This document shows positions 43,415-52,480 of a stretch of DNA of 64,000 nt, piece after piece. The notes under the pieces are model-generated. The model worked only from the letters and a program-made list of their open reading frames with translations, did not search any database and had not been told where the DNA came from. A program made the position numbers and the translations under genes. Source of the DNA: JAFGRU01 sp016934985 (GTDB taxonomy: Bacteria > Desulfobacterota > Desulfuromonadia > Desulfuromonadales > JAAYDE01); NCBI GenBank assembly GCA_963665045.2, contig CAXXJQ010000009.1:730978-794977 (forward strand), given 5' to 3'. The first letter of the stretch is position 1; each line of letters opens with the position of its first letter.

Positions 43415-46400
43415 TTAATAAAAAAAGTGTTCATATATCTTTTTGTCACCGCGTGAATCCCTTTGCCATTTCTCAGTGCCGGGTTTTAGTTTACATCCGT
43501 TTAAATATGTATCTCCAGTTGATTCACACATTTCAGACCAGCAAGTATATGTAGCTTCTTGCGCAAAAAACTTATTCAGTCCAGTTTGTACCTTATTCCA
43601 AGTAGGTGGTGTTATCGTCGGATCCCGATCTGCAATATCTTTAAGCAATTTAAGGAGTGCGATTCTTTCTTTTGCAGCTTCCGCTGCAACCACACCGATA
43701 TAGTATTCTTGTTCATACTTAATCGCACCTGTATAGCGAACTTTTTCTATAAATTTAGGTGACGAGCATGAACAACAATTGTCATCACAATATTTTCCAT
43801 AATGAACTGAGAGCCCAGTCGGATCGATTGCATTGTTTAATTTGTTATATACATAAAGATATAAATTCACCCCCTCATCCACTCCGAGCGGGTCAGGACA
43901 AAAATATCGCCCTAAAGAAGAATCATAATACCTCCACCAGTTGTAATACAATGCCGTTTCCACATCCTCATACTGCCCCGGATAACGCAGGTTGTTTTCC
44001 ACCGTTGAGGCCGGATCGATGATAGCCTTGCCGAAAGAGCTGTAGTGCGCGCTCCACACCACCGCACCGGTGGCGGTGGTCATCTTCTGCGGGGTACCCA
44101 GGTCGTCGTTTTGGAAGAAATAGGTGTACCCTCCTTGCTGCATGTAGAGTGGGTCGGTGCTCCACATTGAACCGGGCTTCCAGCCATAAATCTTGATAAT
44201 TGCACCAGTGGCATCGTATTCGCCAAGCAGACCTTCGTCGCCATAATGGAAAAAAAGCTTAATCCCGCCGACATCCTTCCATAACCTTCTGCCATATGGG
44301 TCGTAATAATAACTGGCGATAGTGGTGCCGCTATCGTCCTCCACCCTTTGCAGACGGTTTTCCAGATTGTAAATATAATGCTGGCCCACACCATTCTGGA
44401 TTCGGCTAATGGTATTGCCGTTGGAATCGTGCTGGTAAGTGATGTCATCAAATCCCTGTAATTCGTTGTTGTCGTTGTAGTCCCAATTACCACTGGTGTC
44501 CGCCGAAGTGAGGCGGTTGCCGACTTTATCGTAGGTGAAGATCTCGTCGCTCTGGCTTGCAGGTTTGTCGGCGGCAGTGAGGCGATCCAAAGGATCATAG
44601 CCATAAATGTAATCGCCGTGTTCCGTATTCTTGGCAGTAATGTTGTCCATTTTGTCATAGGTGTACTGGTAGCTCATGACCGAATTGCCGGCCGGGTCTT
44701 TGGAGGTGATCGCCCTGACCCGTATGAGCGGATCATAGTCATAGTTCTTTTCGCCACCTCCGGGCAGGGTCATGGTTTTGGGTCGGTTCCACTGGTATTC
44801 ACTAGTGGTAATGGCCCCCACTCCTGGTATATTCACCGCCTGAAGCTCGTCGCTTTCATTATAAGAGTAACTGAGGACTGTGCCATCCGGATAGGTAAGA
44901 CTCTTTTTCGCCCCGTTCTTGTAATAACTGTAACTGTAGGAAAGAATGAAGTCCCCGTAGTCGACGGTTTCGGAGATCTTACGATCTGCCAGGTCGTAGT
45001 CGTAAGTAGCGGAGGTTGTGCCGTCGTCATAACTTTTGAGATTACCATTGAAGTCGTAGGTGAAGACCACAATTTTAGCGGGTGTAGTGTCGGAAGCGGA
45101 AGCATAATAGAGGATCTGCTCTGGACGCCCGGCGTCGTTATAGCGGAACTCGGTCTTCTGGTTCTTGGCGTCGATCTTCCAATCGAGATTACCCACCGGA
45201 TCGTAATGGTATTGGGTCTCCTGAAACAGGGGGCGGACTTCTTTGACCAGTCGGTTGTTGCCGTCATACTCAAAGTATGTGGTCTGGCCCTCGGCGTCGG
45301 TAAGGGAGGTCAGGTTGCCACGAGCATCATAGCTGTAGAGGGTCTGGCCGTTTAAGGGATCGGTGACACGGCTGAGACGGTCCAACGGGTCGTAATCATA
45401 ATAGCTGGACCGGCCTTCCCGATCAGTTTTGATCTTAAGGTTACCGATCGGATCGTATGTGAAAGCGGTGGTCAAGGTTTCGGAGCCGGCGATGTCCATT
45501 TCGGATATTTTGCGGCCCCTGGCATCGTACTGGAACTCCCGCGCAAAGGTGGGGAAGTTGATGCGCGAGGGAGAATTTGGAGAGTTGGAGCAAGAGGAAC
45601 AACCGCTTCCGCTGTCAGAATACTCCATGGTCGTGACGTTGCTGCTACCGTCCACCATTTTCACCCGACGCCCGTCAAGATCGTAAGCATAGGTGGTTTC
45701 GTGCCCTTCAGGATCGACGACGCGAATAAGATGTCCGTCGGCATCGTAGAAATAATGGGTTTCGCCGCCCATTGGATCGATGCTGAGAACAGGATTTCCC
45801 CTGCGGTCGTATGCGAAGATGGTTTCATGGTTCAATGCCTCGATCATTTTCACTTTCCGGCCCACACCGTCATATTCAAAGCTCCGTTCATGAGACAAAG
45901 GATCAGTTATCTTTAGCAGGTTGCCGGCCGGATCGTAATCGTAACTCCACAACTTGTTTCGGGCATCGGTGCGGGTCAGGATGTTGCCGGAAATGTCGTG
46001 GGTGAAGCCGGTGGTATTCCCTTCGGCATCGGTGATGGATGTCAGGTTGCCTAAAACATCGTAAGTCATGTTGGTTTCGACCACACCGCCAACACCGCTA
46101 ATTCGTTTCAGGGTCAGGTTGTTGGAAGCATCGTACTGGTATTCGGTCACACGCTCTTCTGCGGTTCCGGCCGCCTCGACCTTGCGGGTCAGGTTACCCG
46201 AAGCGTCGTATTCGAAACGGGTTTCGACCCCGTTCTCATTGACGGTTGAAGTACGGCGGTTAAAGTTGCGCTCGTAGGTGTGAGTTACGACACTACCGTC
46301 GGGATAGACGACGCGAGTCAGGTTGTCCCACTCGTCGTATTCCTTGCGAGTACGGCGTCCAGCCTCGTCGATCACCTCCCAGTTGCGACCGTCCTGAAGA

Positions 46401-47104
46401 ATGCGTTTGATGGTGCGGCCGTTGAGGTCGACGCGGACAGTATCGCCGTCTCGGTCGTACCAGTGTTCCTTGACCGTACCGCCGCTGCTGGTGACCCGGG
46501 CGTAGTACTCCCTGCGGCCTTCGTCGAAATCGAACTGGAAGAACCAGCCGACACCCTCACCGTCGGTGACCGACGCGGGATTGCCGTAGCCGTCATAGGT
46601 GATCAGGGTCTCCTGGTTTTCTCCATCGACGCGGCGTTTGAGACGGCCCTTGCTGTCATATTCAAAACTTTCGGTATAACCACGCACATCCTTGACACTG
46701 GACATACGCCCGCCGCTCCAGCCGTATTCCACCCGGCGGCCGCTGGTGTCGACGGCGGCAGTGATGTTGCCGTCAGCGTCGGTCTCGAAGGTAATCATTT
46801 CATTGCCGTCGCGATCGCTGAGAGAAAGAGGCTTGCCGTCGGCTGTATAGCTGATAGTGCAAATGATGCCGAGGCGATCACCCCACTGGATCAGATGGCC
46901 ATCGGAATCATAGAGCTTCCAGTTGCCACGCTTATCCTTCCAGCGGAAACTGTCAGCCAACTGTTCCAAACTATAGCTGGCGTTGGTGAAGAGGGCGGAA
47001 TTCCCGCTGCTGCGCTCGTAATCCACACCCCCCTTTATGATCCCGCCGATACCGCCAAGGGCGGAGTCTTCCACGGTCAAGCGGTCACGCTCAAAATCGC
47101 ACCG
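43415..47104 (-). pseudogene. Rhs/YD-repeat protein 1, C-terminal part with variable tip
   Basis: An open frame of about 1229 codons from the transposon edge: about 30 YD/RHS repeats (YDxxGxLxxxxDxxGxxxxFxYD), a SpvB-like cluster NSPSRINFPTFAREFQYD, and the RHS core end DPLGVDEGVNLYLYVYNKLNNAIDPTGLS. A unique tip of about 125 residues follows (VHYGKYCDDNCCSCSS...KKIYEHFFY), the presumed toxin. Its sequence resumes the reading from 48776-49707 (...LSGGHAR then CDFERDRLTVEDS), so the original protein was longer and has been split by transposase copies. Translation from the TTG at 47080 would lack a signal sequence. The core is closely similar to Rhs locus 3. Confidence 0.85.
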
Positions 47105-47107
47105 GTA

Positions 47108-47752
47108 GGGTCAGGCTTGAAAGATTGAAAGTTTTAACTCCTTCTTTAAAAGCTCAGCTTTCTCTCTAAGACCCGAATCCTGTTTGAAGCGCTCTTCAAA
47201 ACGCTTTTTTGCCGCACTCATGGTGGAAATGTCCCGTCCCAATCTCTCCGCCAAATCCTTAAACGTTCCATCGGTCAATTCATGAACCGCCCAGGCAGCC
47301 AGACTCCGGGCCTCCGAGATGCGTCGTTTCTGGCTGGAAGAACTCAGATCCCTTTCCTGAAGTTCATAGATTCCCGATACAACCGCTAGCACCTCTTCCA
47401 GAGAGGGCTTGCGCTCCGGAAGAGAGTCCGACTGCAAAAGAACATTCTCCACAAACCTGTCCTCACCTATAACACGGTTATCGATACTTCCTTTTCCGTA
47501 AAACTCCTCACGATGTCCTTCCGAAATTCTGCCGGCTACAAATTCGGCAAACTCTCGGCGGGCTTGTTCCAGATCCGACGAGAATTGTTCCAAAACATAC
47601 TCGGAGCTGAGCCAGGAAACCGATTCAAAACCAAGATAAGCACGATGGCTGCTCCATGGATAGTCCTCAGGCATTTCCGCCATACCGGCACGCACGGGAT
47701 TGAGATGAAGGTAGGCTGCCAGTTCGAGGAGATGCGTATCGGCATCCACACA
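47108..47752 (-). pseudogene. REP-associated transposase, truncated copy
   Basis: The C-terminal 212 codons (47111-47749) of a Y1-family RAYT, identical at protein level to the corresponding part of the copy at 50975-51931. Only the inverted end GGGTCAGGCTTGAAAG... (47108-47131) is retained. The 5' third is missing and the sequence passes directly into the left end of the next copy at 47760. The HUH motif is lost, so it is inactive. Confidence 0.85.
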
Positions 47753-47759
47753 AGTGGTG

Positions 47760-48770
47760 GGGTCAGGCTTGAAAGATTGAAAGTTTTAACTCTTTTTTTA
47801 AAAGCTCAGCCTTCTCCTTCAGACCCGAATCCTGTTTGAAGCGCTCTTCAAAGCGCTTTTTTGCCGCACTCATGGTGGAAATGTCCCGCCCCAATCTCTC
47901 TGCCAAATCCTTCAACGTCGCATCGGTCAACTCTAAAACAGCCCAGGCAGCCAGATTCCGGGCCTCCGAGATACGTCGCTTCTGGCTGGCAGCGCTCAGG
48001 TCCTCTTCCTGCAGTTCATAGATTTTCGACACGGCCTCAAGGACCTCTTCCAGAGAGGGTTTGCACTCAGGTAGAGAGTCCGACTGCAAAAGAACATTCT
48101 CCACAAACCTGTCCTCACCTATAACACGGTTATCGATACTTCCTTTTCCGTAAAACTCCTCCCGGTGTCCTTCCGGGATTCTGTCGGTTACAAATTCGGA
48201 AAACTGCCGGCGGGCTTGTTCCAAATCCGTCGAGAAGTGCGATAGCACATAATCAGAACCTAACCAGGAAATTGGATCAGAGCCAAGGTAAGCACGGTGG
48301 CTGCTCCATGGATATTCTTCCGGCTTTGCAACCATTCCGGCACGCACGGGATTGAGATGTAGATATGCCGCCAGTTCGAGGAGATGCGTATCGGCATCCA
48401 CAAGAACGGCTTTATACCTGCCCTGGAAGAGATGGCCGCTTCGGTTCCGGCGCTGGTTTACCCAGCGCGTATAGCGGAAGGAGAGGTTCTGCATAATGCG
48501 GGAGAGGGGGACGTTGCCAACCTGAATGGCCAGGTGGAGATGGTTTGTCATCAGACAAAAAGAGAGAACACGGTGCCCGTATCGCTCGATCCCTTCCTGG
48601 ACAAGAAGGAAAAAACGGCAACGGTCTTCGTCGTCGAAGAAGATGTCTTGCCGGGCGTTGCCACGGAGGATGACATGGTACAACGCGCCGGGATAATGAA
48701 GACGGGGTTTACGAGACATGGTAAAAATATAACATCAAACTACCATCTTTCAATCTTTCAAGCCTGACCC
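47760..48770 (-). mobile_element. REP-associated transposase element, intact copy 1
   Basis: A 24-bp perfect inverted repeat at 47760-47783 and 48747-48770 (GGGTCAGGCTTGAAAG...) brackets one transposase gene. It interrupts the Rhs 1 reading frame. Confidence 0.85.
47763..48719 (-). CDS. REP-associated tyrosine transposase (Y1/HUH)
   Basis: A 318-aa protein. Y1 domain: LHYPGALYHVILRGNARQDIFF, the HUH motif in LMTNHLHLAIQVG (about residues 57-69), RSGHLFQGRYKAVLVD, and LLELAAYLHLNPVRAGMV with the candidate Tyr. A C-terminal helical region includes LAERLGRDISTMSAAKKRFEERF, a DnaA-like DNA-binding helix pair. It is about 90 percent identical by eye to the copy at 50975-51931. It appears intact. 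Confidence 0.88.
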   Translation of the reverse strand: MSRKPRLHYPGALYHVILRGNARQDIFFDDEDRCRFFLLVQEGIERYGHRVLSFCLMTNHLHLAIQVGNVPLSRIMQNLSFRYTRWVNQRRNRSGHLFQGRYKAVLVDADTHLLELAAYLHLNPVRAGMVAKPEEYPWSSHRAYLGSDPISWLGSDYVLSHFSTDLEQARRQFSEFVTDRIPEGHREEFYGKGSIDNRVIGEDRFVENVLLQSDSLPECKPSLEEVLEAVSKIYELQEEDLSAASQKRRISEARNLAAWAVLELTDATLKDLAERLGRDISTMSAAKKRFEERFKQDSGLKEKAELLKKELKLSIFQA

Positions 48771-48775
48771 CTTTG

Positions 48776-49707
48776 CCGCGCGTGGCCGCCGGAGAGGGTC
48801 GTCACCTCGTTGCCGGTGGCGAGATAGAAAGGAACGCTGGCCAGCACGTTTCCTTCCTCATCCTCCAGGTAGAAGAGGATTTCGTCGGAGGCTTTGCTCC
48901 CCTTGTAGCGGGCGGTGAGAATCTCGATATCGGCGGCACCGCTGTTTTCCAGGGTGAAGCGGACCTGGCCGTTTCCGCCGCGGGTGAATTCCTCGGGAAG
49001 GACGCTCAGCACCAGCATGCCGTCCTGAACCGAGACCATGTCCTCGCGGACGATCTCGATAAGCTCATCAACGCCCGGTTGGATTTCGAGAGTCCGTCGC
49101 AGGGCCGCGTAGCCTTCGAGGTCGGCGTATCCACCGACAATGACCGTGACCGTGCGCGTCTCACCGACCGCCAGGGTGAAGGCTTCCGACTGGTGGGTGC
49201 GTCCGCTCACGGTAAGTTTGAGCCGCAAGCCGCTGACGGCAGCATCAGCAGGATTATGCACCGTATATTCGAGTTGATTCATGACCCCGCGCCGCAGCAC
49301 CTGGCCTTCCACCGGGGCAGCCTCGATCAGGGGCAGGGTGATACTCCGCCCCAGCCCTTCGTCGACGCCGTCCACGGCCCGGACGGTGTAGGTGCGCTGA
49401 TCGCCGGACCAGCCGTGATCGGTAAAGTTCGTTGCGCTCAACGGACTGTCGTTGAATTTAACATCGCTCATCTCGTCCCCGAGATAGACATCGAAACCCT
49501 CGATGGCGCCTCCCGGATGGGTCCAGCTCAACACGGGAGCGTCGCTCCCTCCCTGAGTCACGCTCAGGGAGGTGATGGGGAGAAGCTGCACATTGAGATA
49601 CTGGGACTCGGACGGCGCAGACTCGTTGCCCGCTTCGTCCACCGCCGTCACTGCATAAGCATGCTGGGTGGCGGAGGGATGGGTATCGACCACCATCAAA
49701 GAGTAGG
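48776..49707 (-). pseudogene. N-terminal-side fragment of Rhs protein 1 (FN3 and CARDB-like)
   Basis: About 310 codons open at both ends. It contains fibronectin type III-like repeats (HAYAVTAVDEAGNESAPSESQYL; TSLSVTQGGSDAPVLSWTHPGGAIEGFDVYLGD), then a CARDB-like beta-sandwich pair (LKLTVSGRTHQSEAFTLAVGETRTVTVIVGGYADLEGYA; FTRGGNGQVRFTLENSGAADIEI). It ends LSGGHAR, after which the transposase element begins. A palindromic repeat cuts its upstream side at 49706. It was presumably the extracellular stalk of the Rhs protein. Confidence 0.75.
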
Positions 49708-49762
49708 GGGTCAAATCTTTATTGTCGACATCCTACTTGTCAACAATAAAGATTTGACCCCC
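49706..49762. repeat. Long REP-like palindrome
   Basis: GGGGGTCAAATCTTTATTGT (49706-49725) and its exact reverse complement (49743-49762) form a 20-bp stem that extends further with one mismatch. The GGGGTCA start resembles the ends of the transposase elements here, but the rest differs, suggesting a REP from another RAYT subfamily. Confidence 0.75.
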
Positions 49763-49803
49763 CATCCATACATGACCCCCCATCCATAGACCCCCCATCC
49801 ATA
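49756..49803. repeat. Three copies of a 15-bp tandem motif
   Basis: GACCCCCCATCCATA occurs at 49756-49770, 49774-49788 and 49789-49803. The first copy overlaps the end of the long palindrome. A related GGGGGGTC motif lies at 38907-38928. Confidence 0.7.
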
Positions 49804-49817
49804 CTCTTCTGCTCAAG

Positions 49818-50162
49818 CTAGTCGCCCCTGTGTTCCTCCTCTTCAAGTTCTGTATCAAAATCAACTCCGCAACTTGGGCATTTTTTCATTGCCTCTGGTA
49901 TGTGAAAATAGCTCCATCTCAAGCCCCCCGTTGTTCTACCAATAGAATTTCCACATTTGGGGCAGCGTATACCATACACACTATATGTCCCAACAGCAGC
50001 CAAAAACGAAATGAAAGGGACATAATAAATAATTTTTAAAAAATAATTATTTGTTTTTCCAGACAAATCCAACAGAAATTCAATAACCGTGCATACCCAA
50101 GAGCCAACTACAGCGATGGCATATTTTCTATGAACTTGATTTAGTTTATCTCTTATGGTCAT
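49818..50162 (-). CDS. Membrane zinc-ribbon protein, candidate immunity protein of Rhs locus 2
   Basis: A 114-aa protein with two hydrophobic segments (AIAVVGSWVCTVIEFLL, about residues 15-31; IIYYVPFISFLAAVGTYSVYG, about 44-64). A cytosolic zinc ribbon CPKCGNSIGRTTGG...KKCPSCGVDFD follows (four Cys), then an acidic tail. It starts 10 bp after the Rhs 2 tip, the position of an immunity gene. I know no named family for it, and the function is inferred from position. Confidence 0.65.
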   Translation of the reverse strand: MTIRDKLNQVHRKYAIAVVGSWVCTVIEFLLDLSGKTNNYFLKIIYYVPFISFLAAVGTYSVYGIRCPKCGNSIGRTTGGLRWSYFHIPEAMKKCPSCGVDFDTELEEEEHRGD

Positions 50163-50172
50163 TTTTTTGTCC

Positions 50173-50955
50173 TCAGAATTCAGGGACCTCGGGCATTAAA
50201 TCTATCTCCCGATCACAGTCGACCTTCTGGAAAGAGCCTTTTACTGTCCAGCTATAGGCTATACCTCCTGTAGCACCATGCCCCACAGCACCTCCGCCAG
50301 TAACGCCCTTTCCAACAAACCCATCAATTTTATAGTCCTCCCAGGTATCGATGTCTGTCACTGTATTGGGATTATCCGGCCCCAAATTATACGAGAATGT
50401 ACCAGCGTAGCCCACACCGCCTTCGGTTAAAAATCCTCCAATCACAATTGCAGTTGATCTTTCAAAACTTTCAGCACTTAGCCCTCTCCAAACCCCAGTC
50501 TCACCTGTGCCTGCAATACCACCACCAACTCCAACTCCTACAGTTTTAAATTCATAATGATAGCACTCTATTTCACAATCCTCATCATCTTTACAGGCCA
50601 AACGGCCATGTCCTCCTTCCACGGAAATCCCATATGGTCCACCACCAGCAGCGCTAACCGTTGTGTTGTGACATACAACGTCTAGTCCACTATAATCATA
50701 TAGACTTACAGCATTTCCATTAACATAGACAAACAGGTTTGCCCCACCCGCATAGCCAATGGGATCAACCCGCAAATACCTCCCTGTTTCCGGGTTATAA
50801 TACCGCCACCAATTATAGTGCCACCCTGTCTCGGCATCCACATACTGTCCCGGGAAACGCAGGTTATTCTCCACCGTGGAGTTCTGATCGACGCTAACCC
50901 TACCGAAGGCAGTGTACTGCGCACTCCACACTACCGCTCCAGTGACGGTGGTCAT
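50173..50955 (-). pseudogene. Rhs protein 2, orphan C-terminal tip
   Basis: A 260-codon frame carrying only the end of an Rhs core (MTTVTGAVVWSAQYTAFGRV...RYLRVDPIGYAGGANLFVYVNGNAVSLYDYSGLD). A tip of about 170 residues follows, rich in Gly (GISVEGGHGRLAC; VGVGVGGGIAGTGETGVW; GFVGKGVTGGGAVGHGATGG) with six Cys. The remaining Rhs core is replaced by the transposase element that begins at 50972. Such orphan tips with their immunity gene can be recombined into full-length Rhs genes. The tip is not a toxin fold I recognise. Confidence 0.75.
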
Positions 50956-50971
50956 TCTCCAAACACCGGTA

Positions 50972-51982
50972 GGGTCAGGCTTGAAAGATTGAAAGTTTTA
51001 ACTCCTTCTTTAAAAGCTCAGCTTTCTCTCTAAGACCCGAATCCTGTTTGAAGCGCTCTTCAAAACGCTTTTTTGCCGCACTCATGGTGGAAATGTCCCG
51101 TCCCAATCTCTCCGCCAAATCCTTAAACGTTCCATCGGTCAATTCATGAACCGCCCAGGCAGCCAGACTCCGGGCCTCCGAGATGCGTCGTTTCTGGCTG
51201 GAAGAACTCAGATCCCTTTCCTGAAGTTCATAGATTCCCGATACAACCGCTAGCACCTCTTCCAGAGAGGGCTTGCGCTCCGGAAGAGAGTCCGACTGCA
51301 AAAGAACATTCTCCACAAACCTGTCCTCACCTATAACACGGTTATCGATACTTCCTTTTCCGTAAAACTCCTCACGATGTCCTTCCGAAATTCTGCCGGC
51401 TACAAATTCGGCAAACTCTCGGCGGGCTTGTTCCAGATCCGACGAGAATTGTTCCAAAACATACTCGGAGCTGAGCCAGGAAACCGATTCAAAACCAAGA
51501 TAAGCACGATGGCTGCTCCATGGATAGTCCTCAGGCATTTCCGCCATACCGGCACGCACGGGATTGAGATGAAGGTAGGCTGCCAGTTCGAGGAGATGCG
51601 TATCGGCATCCACAAGAACAGCTTTATACCTGCCCTGGAAGAGATGCCCACATCTGTTTCGGCGCTGGTTGCTCCAGCGTGTATAGCGGAAGGAAAGGTT
51701 CTGCATGATGCGGGAAAGGGGAACGTTGCCGACTTGAATAGCCAGGTGGACATGGTTGGTCATCAGGCAATAAGAGAGGATACGGTAACCGTAACGCTCG
51801 ATGCCTTCCTGGATCAGGAGAAAAAAACGGCAACGGTCTTCGTTGTCGAAGAAGATGTCTTGCCGGGCGTTGCCACGGAGGGTGACATGGTACAACGCGC
51901 CGGGATAATGAAGGCGGGGTTTACGGGCCATGGAAATAAGATAACATCAAAAAGCCATCTTTCAATCTTTCAAGCCTGACCC
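50972..51982 (-). mobile_element. REP-associated transposase element, intact copy 2
   Basis: The 24-bp perfect inverted repeat lies at 50972-50995 and 51959-51982. The left flank CACCGGTA is the same as that of the truncated copy at 47108. Confidence 0.85.
50975..51931 (-). CDS. REP-associated tyrosine transposase (Y1/HUH)
   Basis: A 318-aa protein with HUH in LMTNHVHLAIQVG, CGHLFQGRYKAVLVD, LLELAAYLHLNPVRAGMA, and the C-terminal DNA-binding region LAERLGRDISTMSAAKKRFEERF. Its C-terminal 212 residues are identical to those of the truncated copy at 47111-47749, so one derives recently from the other by duplication or recombination. It appears intact. Confidence 0.88.
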   Translation of the reverse strand: MARKPRLHYPGALYHVTLRGNARQDIFFDNEDRCRFFLLIQEGIERYGYRILSYCLMTNHVHLAIQVGNVPLSRIMQNLSFRYTRWSNQRRNRCGHLFQGRYKAVLVDADTHLLELAAYLHLNPVRAGMAEMPEDYPWSSHRAYLGFESVSWLSSEYVLEQFSSDLEQARREFAEFVAGRISEGHREEFYGKGSIDNRVIGEDRFVENVLLQSDSLPERKPSLEEVLAVVSGIYELQERDLSSSSQKRRISEARSLAAWAVHELTDGTFKDLAERLGRDISTMSAAKKRFEERFKQDSGLREKAELLKKELKLSIFQA

Positions 51983-51994
51983 CTTTACCCGCAA

Positions 51995-52281
51995 GGAATA
52001 TCGATTCGGGCGGCGCGCGGCATAAAAACAGTTAATCAGAGAATGTGAAAATTTCAAGGACGTCCCCTTCGCCAGGCGTAGCAGTCGGTTTCAGTTTCCG
52101 GCAAGAGCGAGGACAAACGGGTGAGAAAGTCTTCCCGATCATGATCGTCAAGAAAAATGGGACGGCGCTCTATTCCTCTGACGATGACATGCTGCAGCAG
52201 ACCAGGAATATCGATTCGGGCGGCGCGCGGCATAAAAACAGATTATCAGAGAATGTGAAAATTTCAAGGACGTCCCCTTTT
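51995..52281. repeat. Tandem remnants of the 39-kb-type REP transposase 5' end
   Basis: Two degenerate copies of the 5' coding end and terminal repeat of the element at 38934-39982. The first spans about 51995-52072 and the second about 52073-52281; the start codon region (GGCGCGCGGCAT) and the end AAATTTCAAGGACGTCCCC are visible in each. Deletions remove the transposase domain. Confidence 0.7.
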
Positions 52282-52322
52282 CCACTTCTTTTCCACTTTT
52301 CCACGCTTCACCTTCCCCTGTT

Positions 52323-52472
52323 CTATCTAGAGAGTATTGTTTTTAGTAAGAACCAAACTATTCCACCAATCGATAACAAAACAAGAAATATAAAGGCAAT
52401 ATAATCAAAAACAGTTAAAGTCTTATCAAAAAAACAAAAAATATTTTTTATTTTTAGCAGGAGTTTATTCAT
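52323..52472 (-). CDS. 49-aa single-span membrane protein, candidate immunity protein of Rhs locus 3
   Basis: A short frame (ATG 52472, stop TAG 52325-52323) starting 8 bp after the Rhs 3 stop, probably translationally coupled because it has no ribosome site of its own. The product has a basic amphipathic N-terminus (MNKLLLKIKNIFCFFDK) and one strong transmembrane helix (YIAFIFLVLLSIGGIVWFLL, residues 24-43). Its position matches the immunity genes after the other two Rhs tips. The glycine-zipper-rich Rhs 3 tip is plausibly membrane-active, which fits a membrane partner. It is inferred and not recognised as a family. Confidence 0.55.
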   Translation of the reverse strand: MNKLLLKIKNIFCFFDKTLTVFDYIAFIFLVLLSIGGIVWFLLKTILSR

Positions 52473-52480
52473 GGGGATAT

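Noticed and set aside
44618..47128. Long plus-strand frames opposite Rhs 1 (and similar ones opposite Rhs 3 at 53042-55831).
   Set aside because: Antisense frames created by the regular codon pattern of YD repeats; they show repetitive Val/Ile/Gly sequence without start signals.
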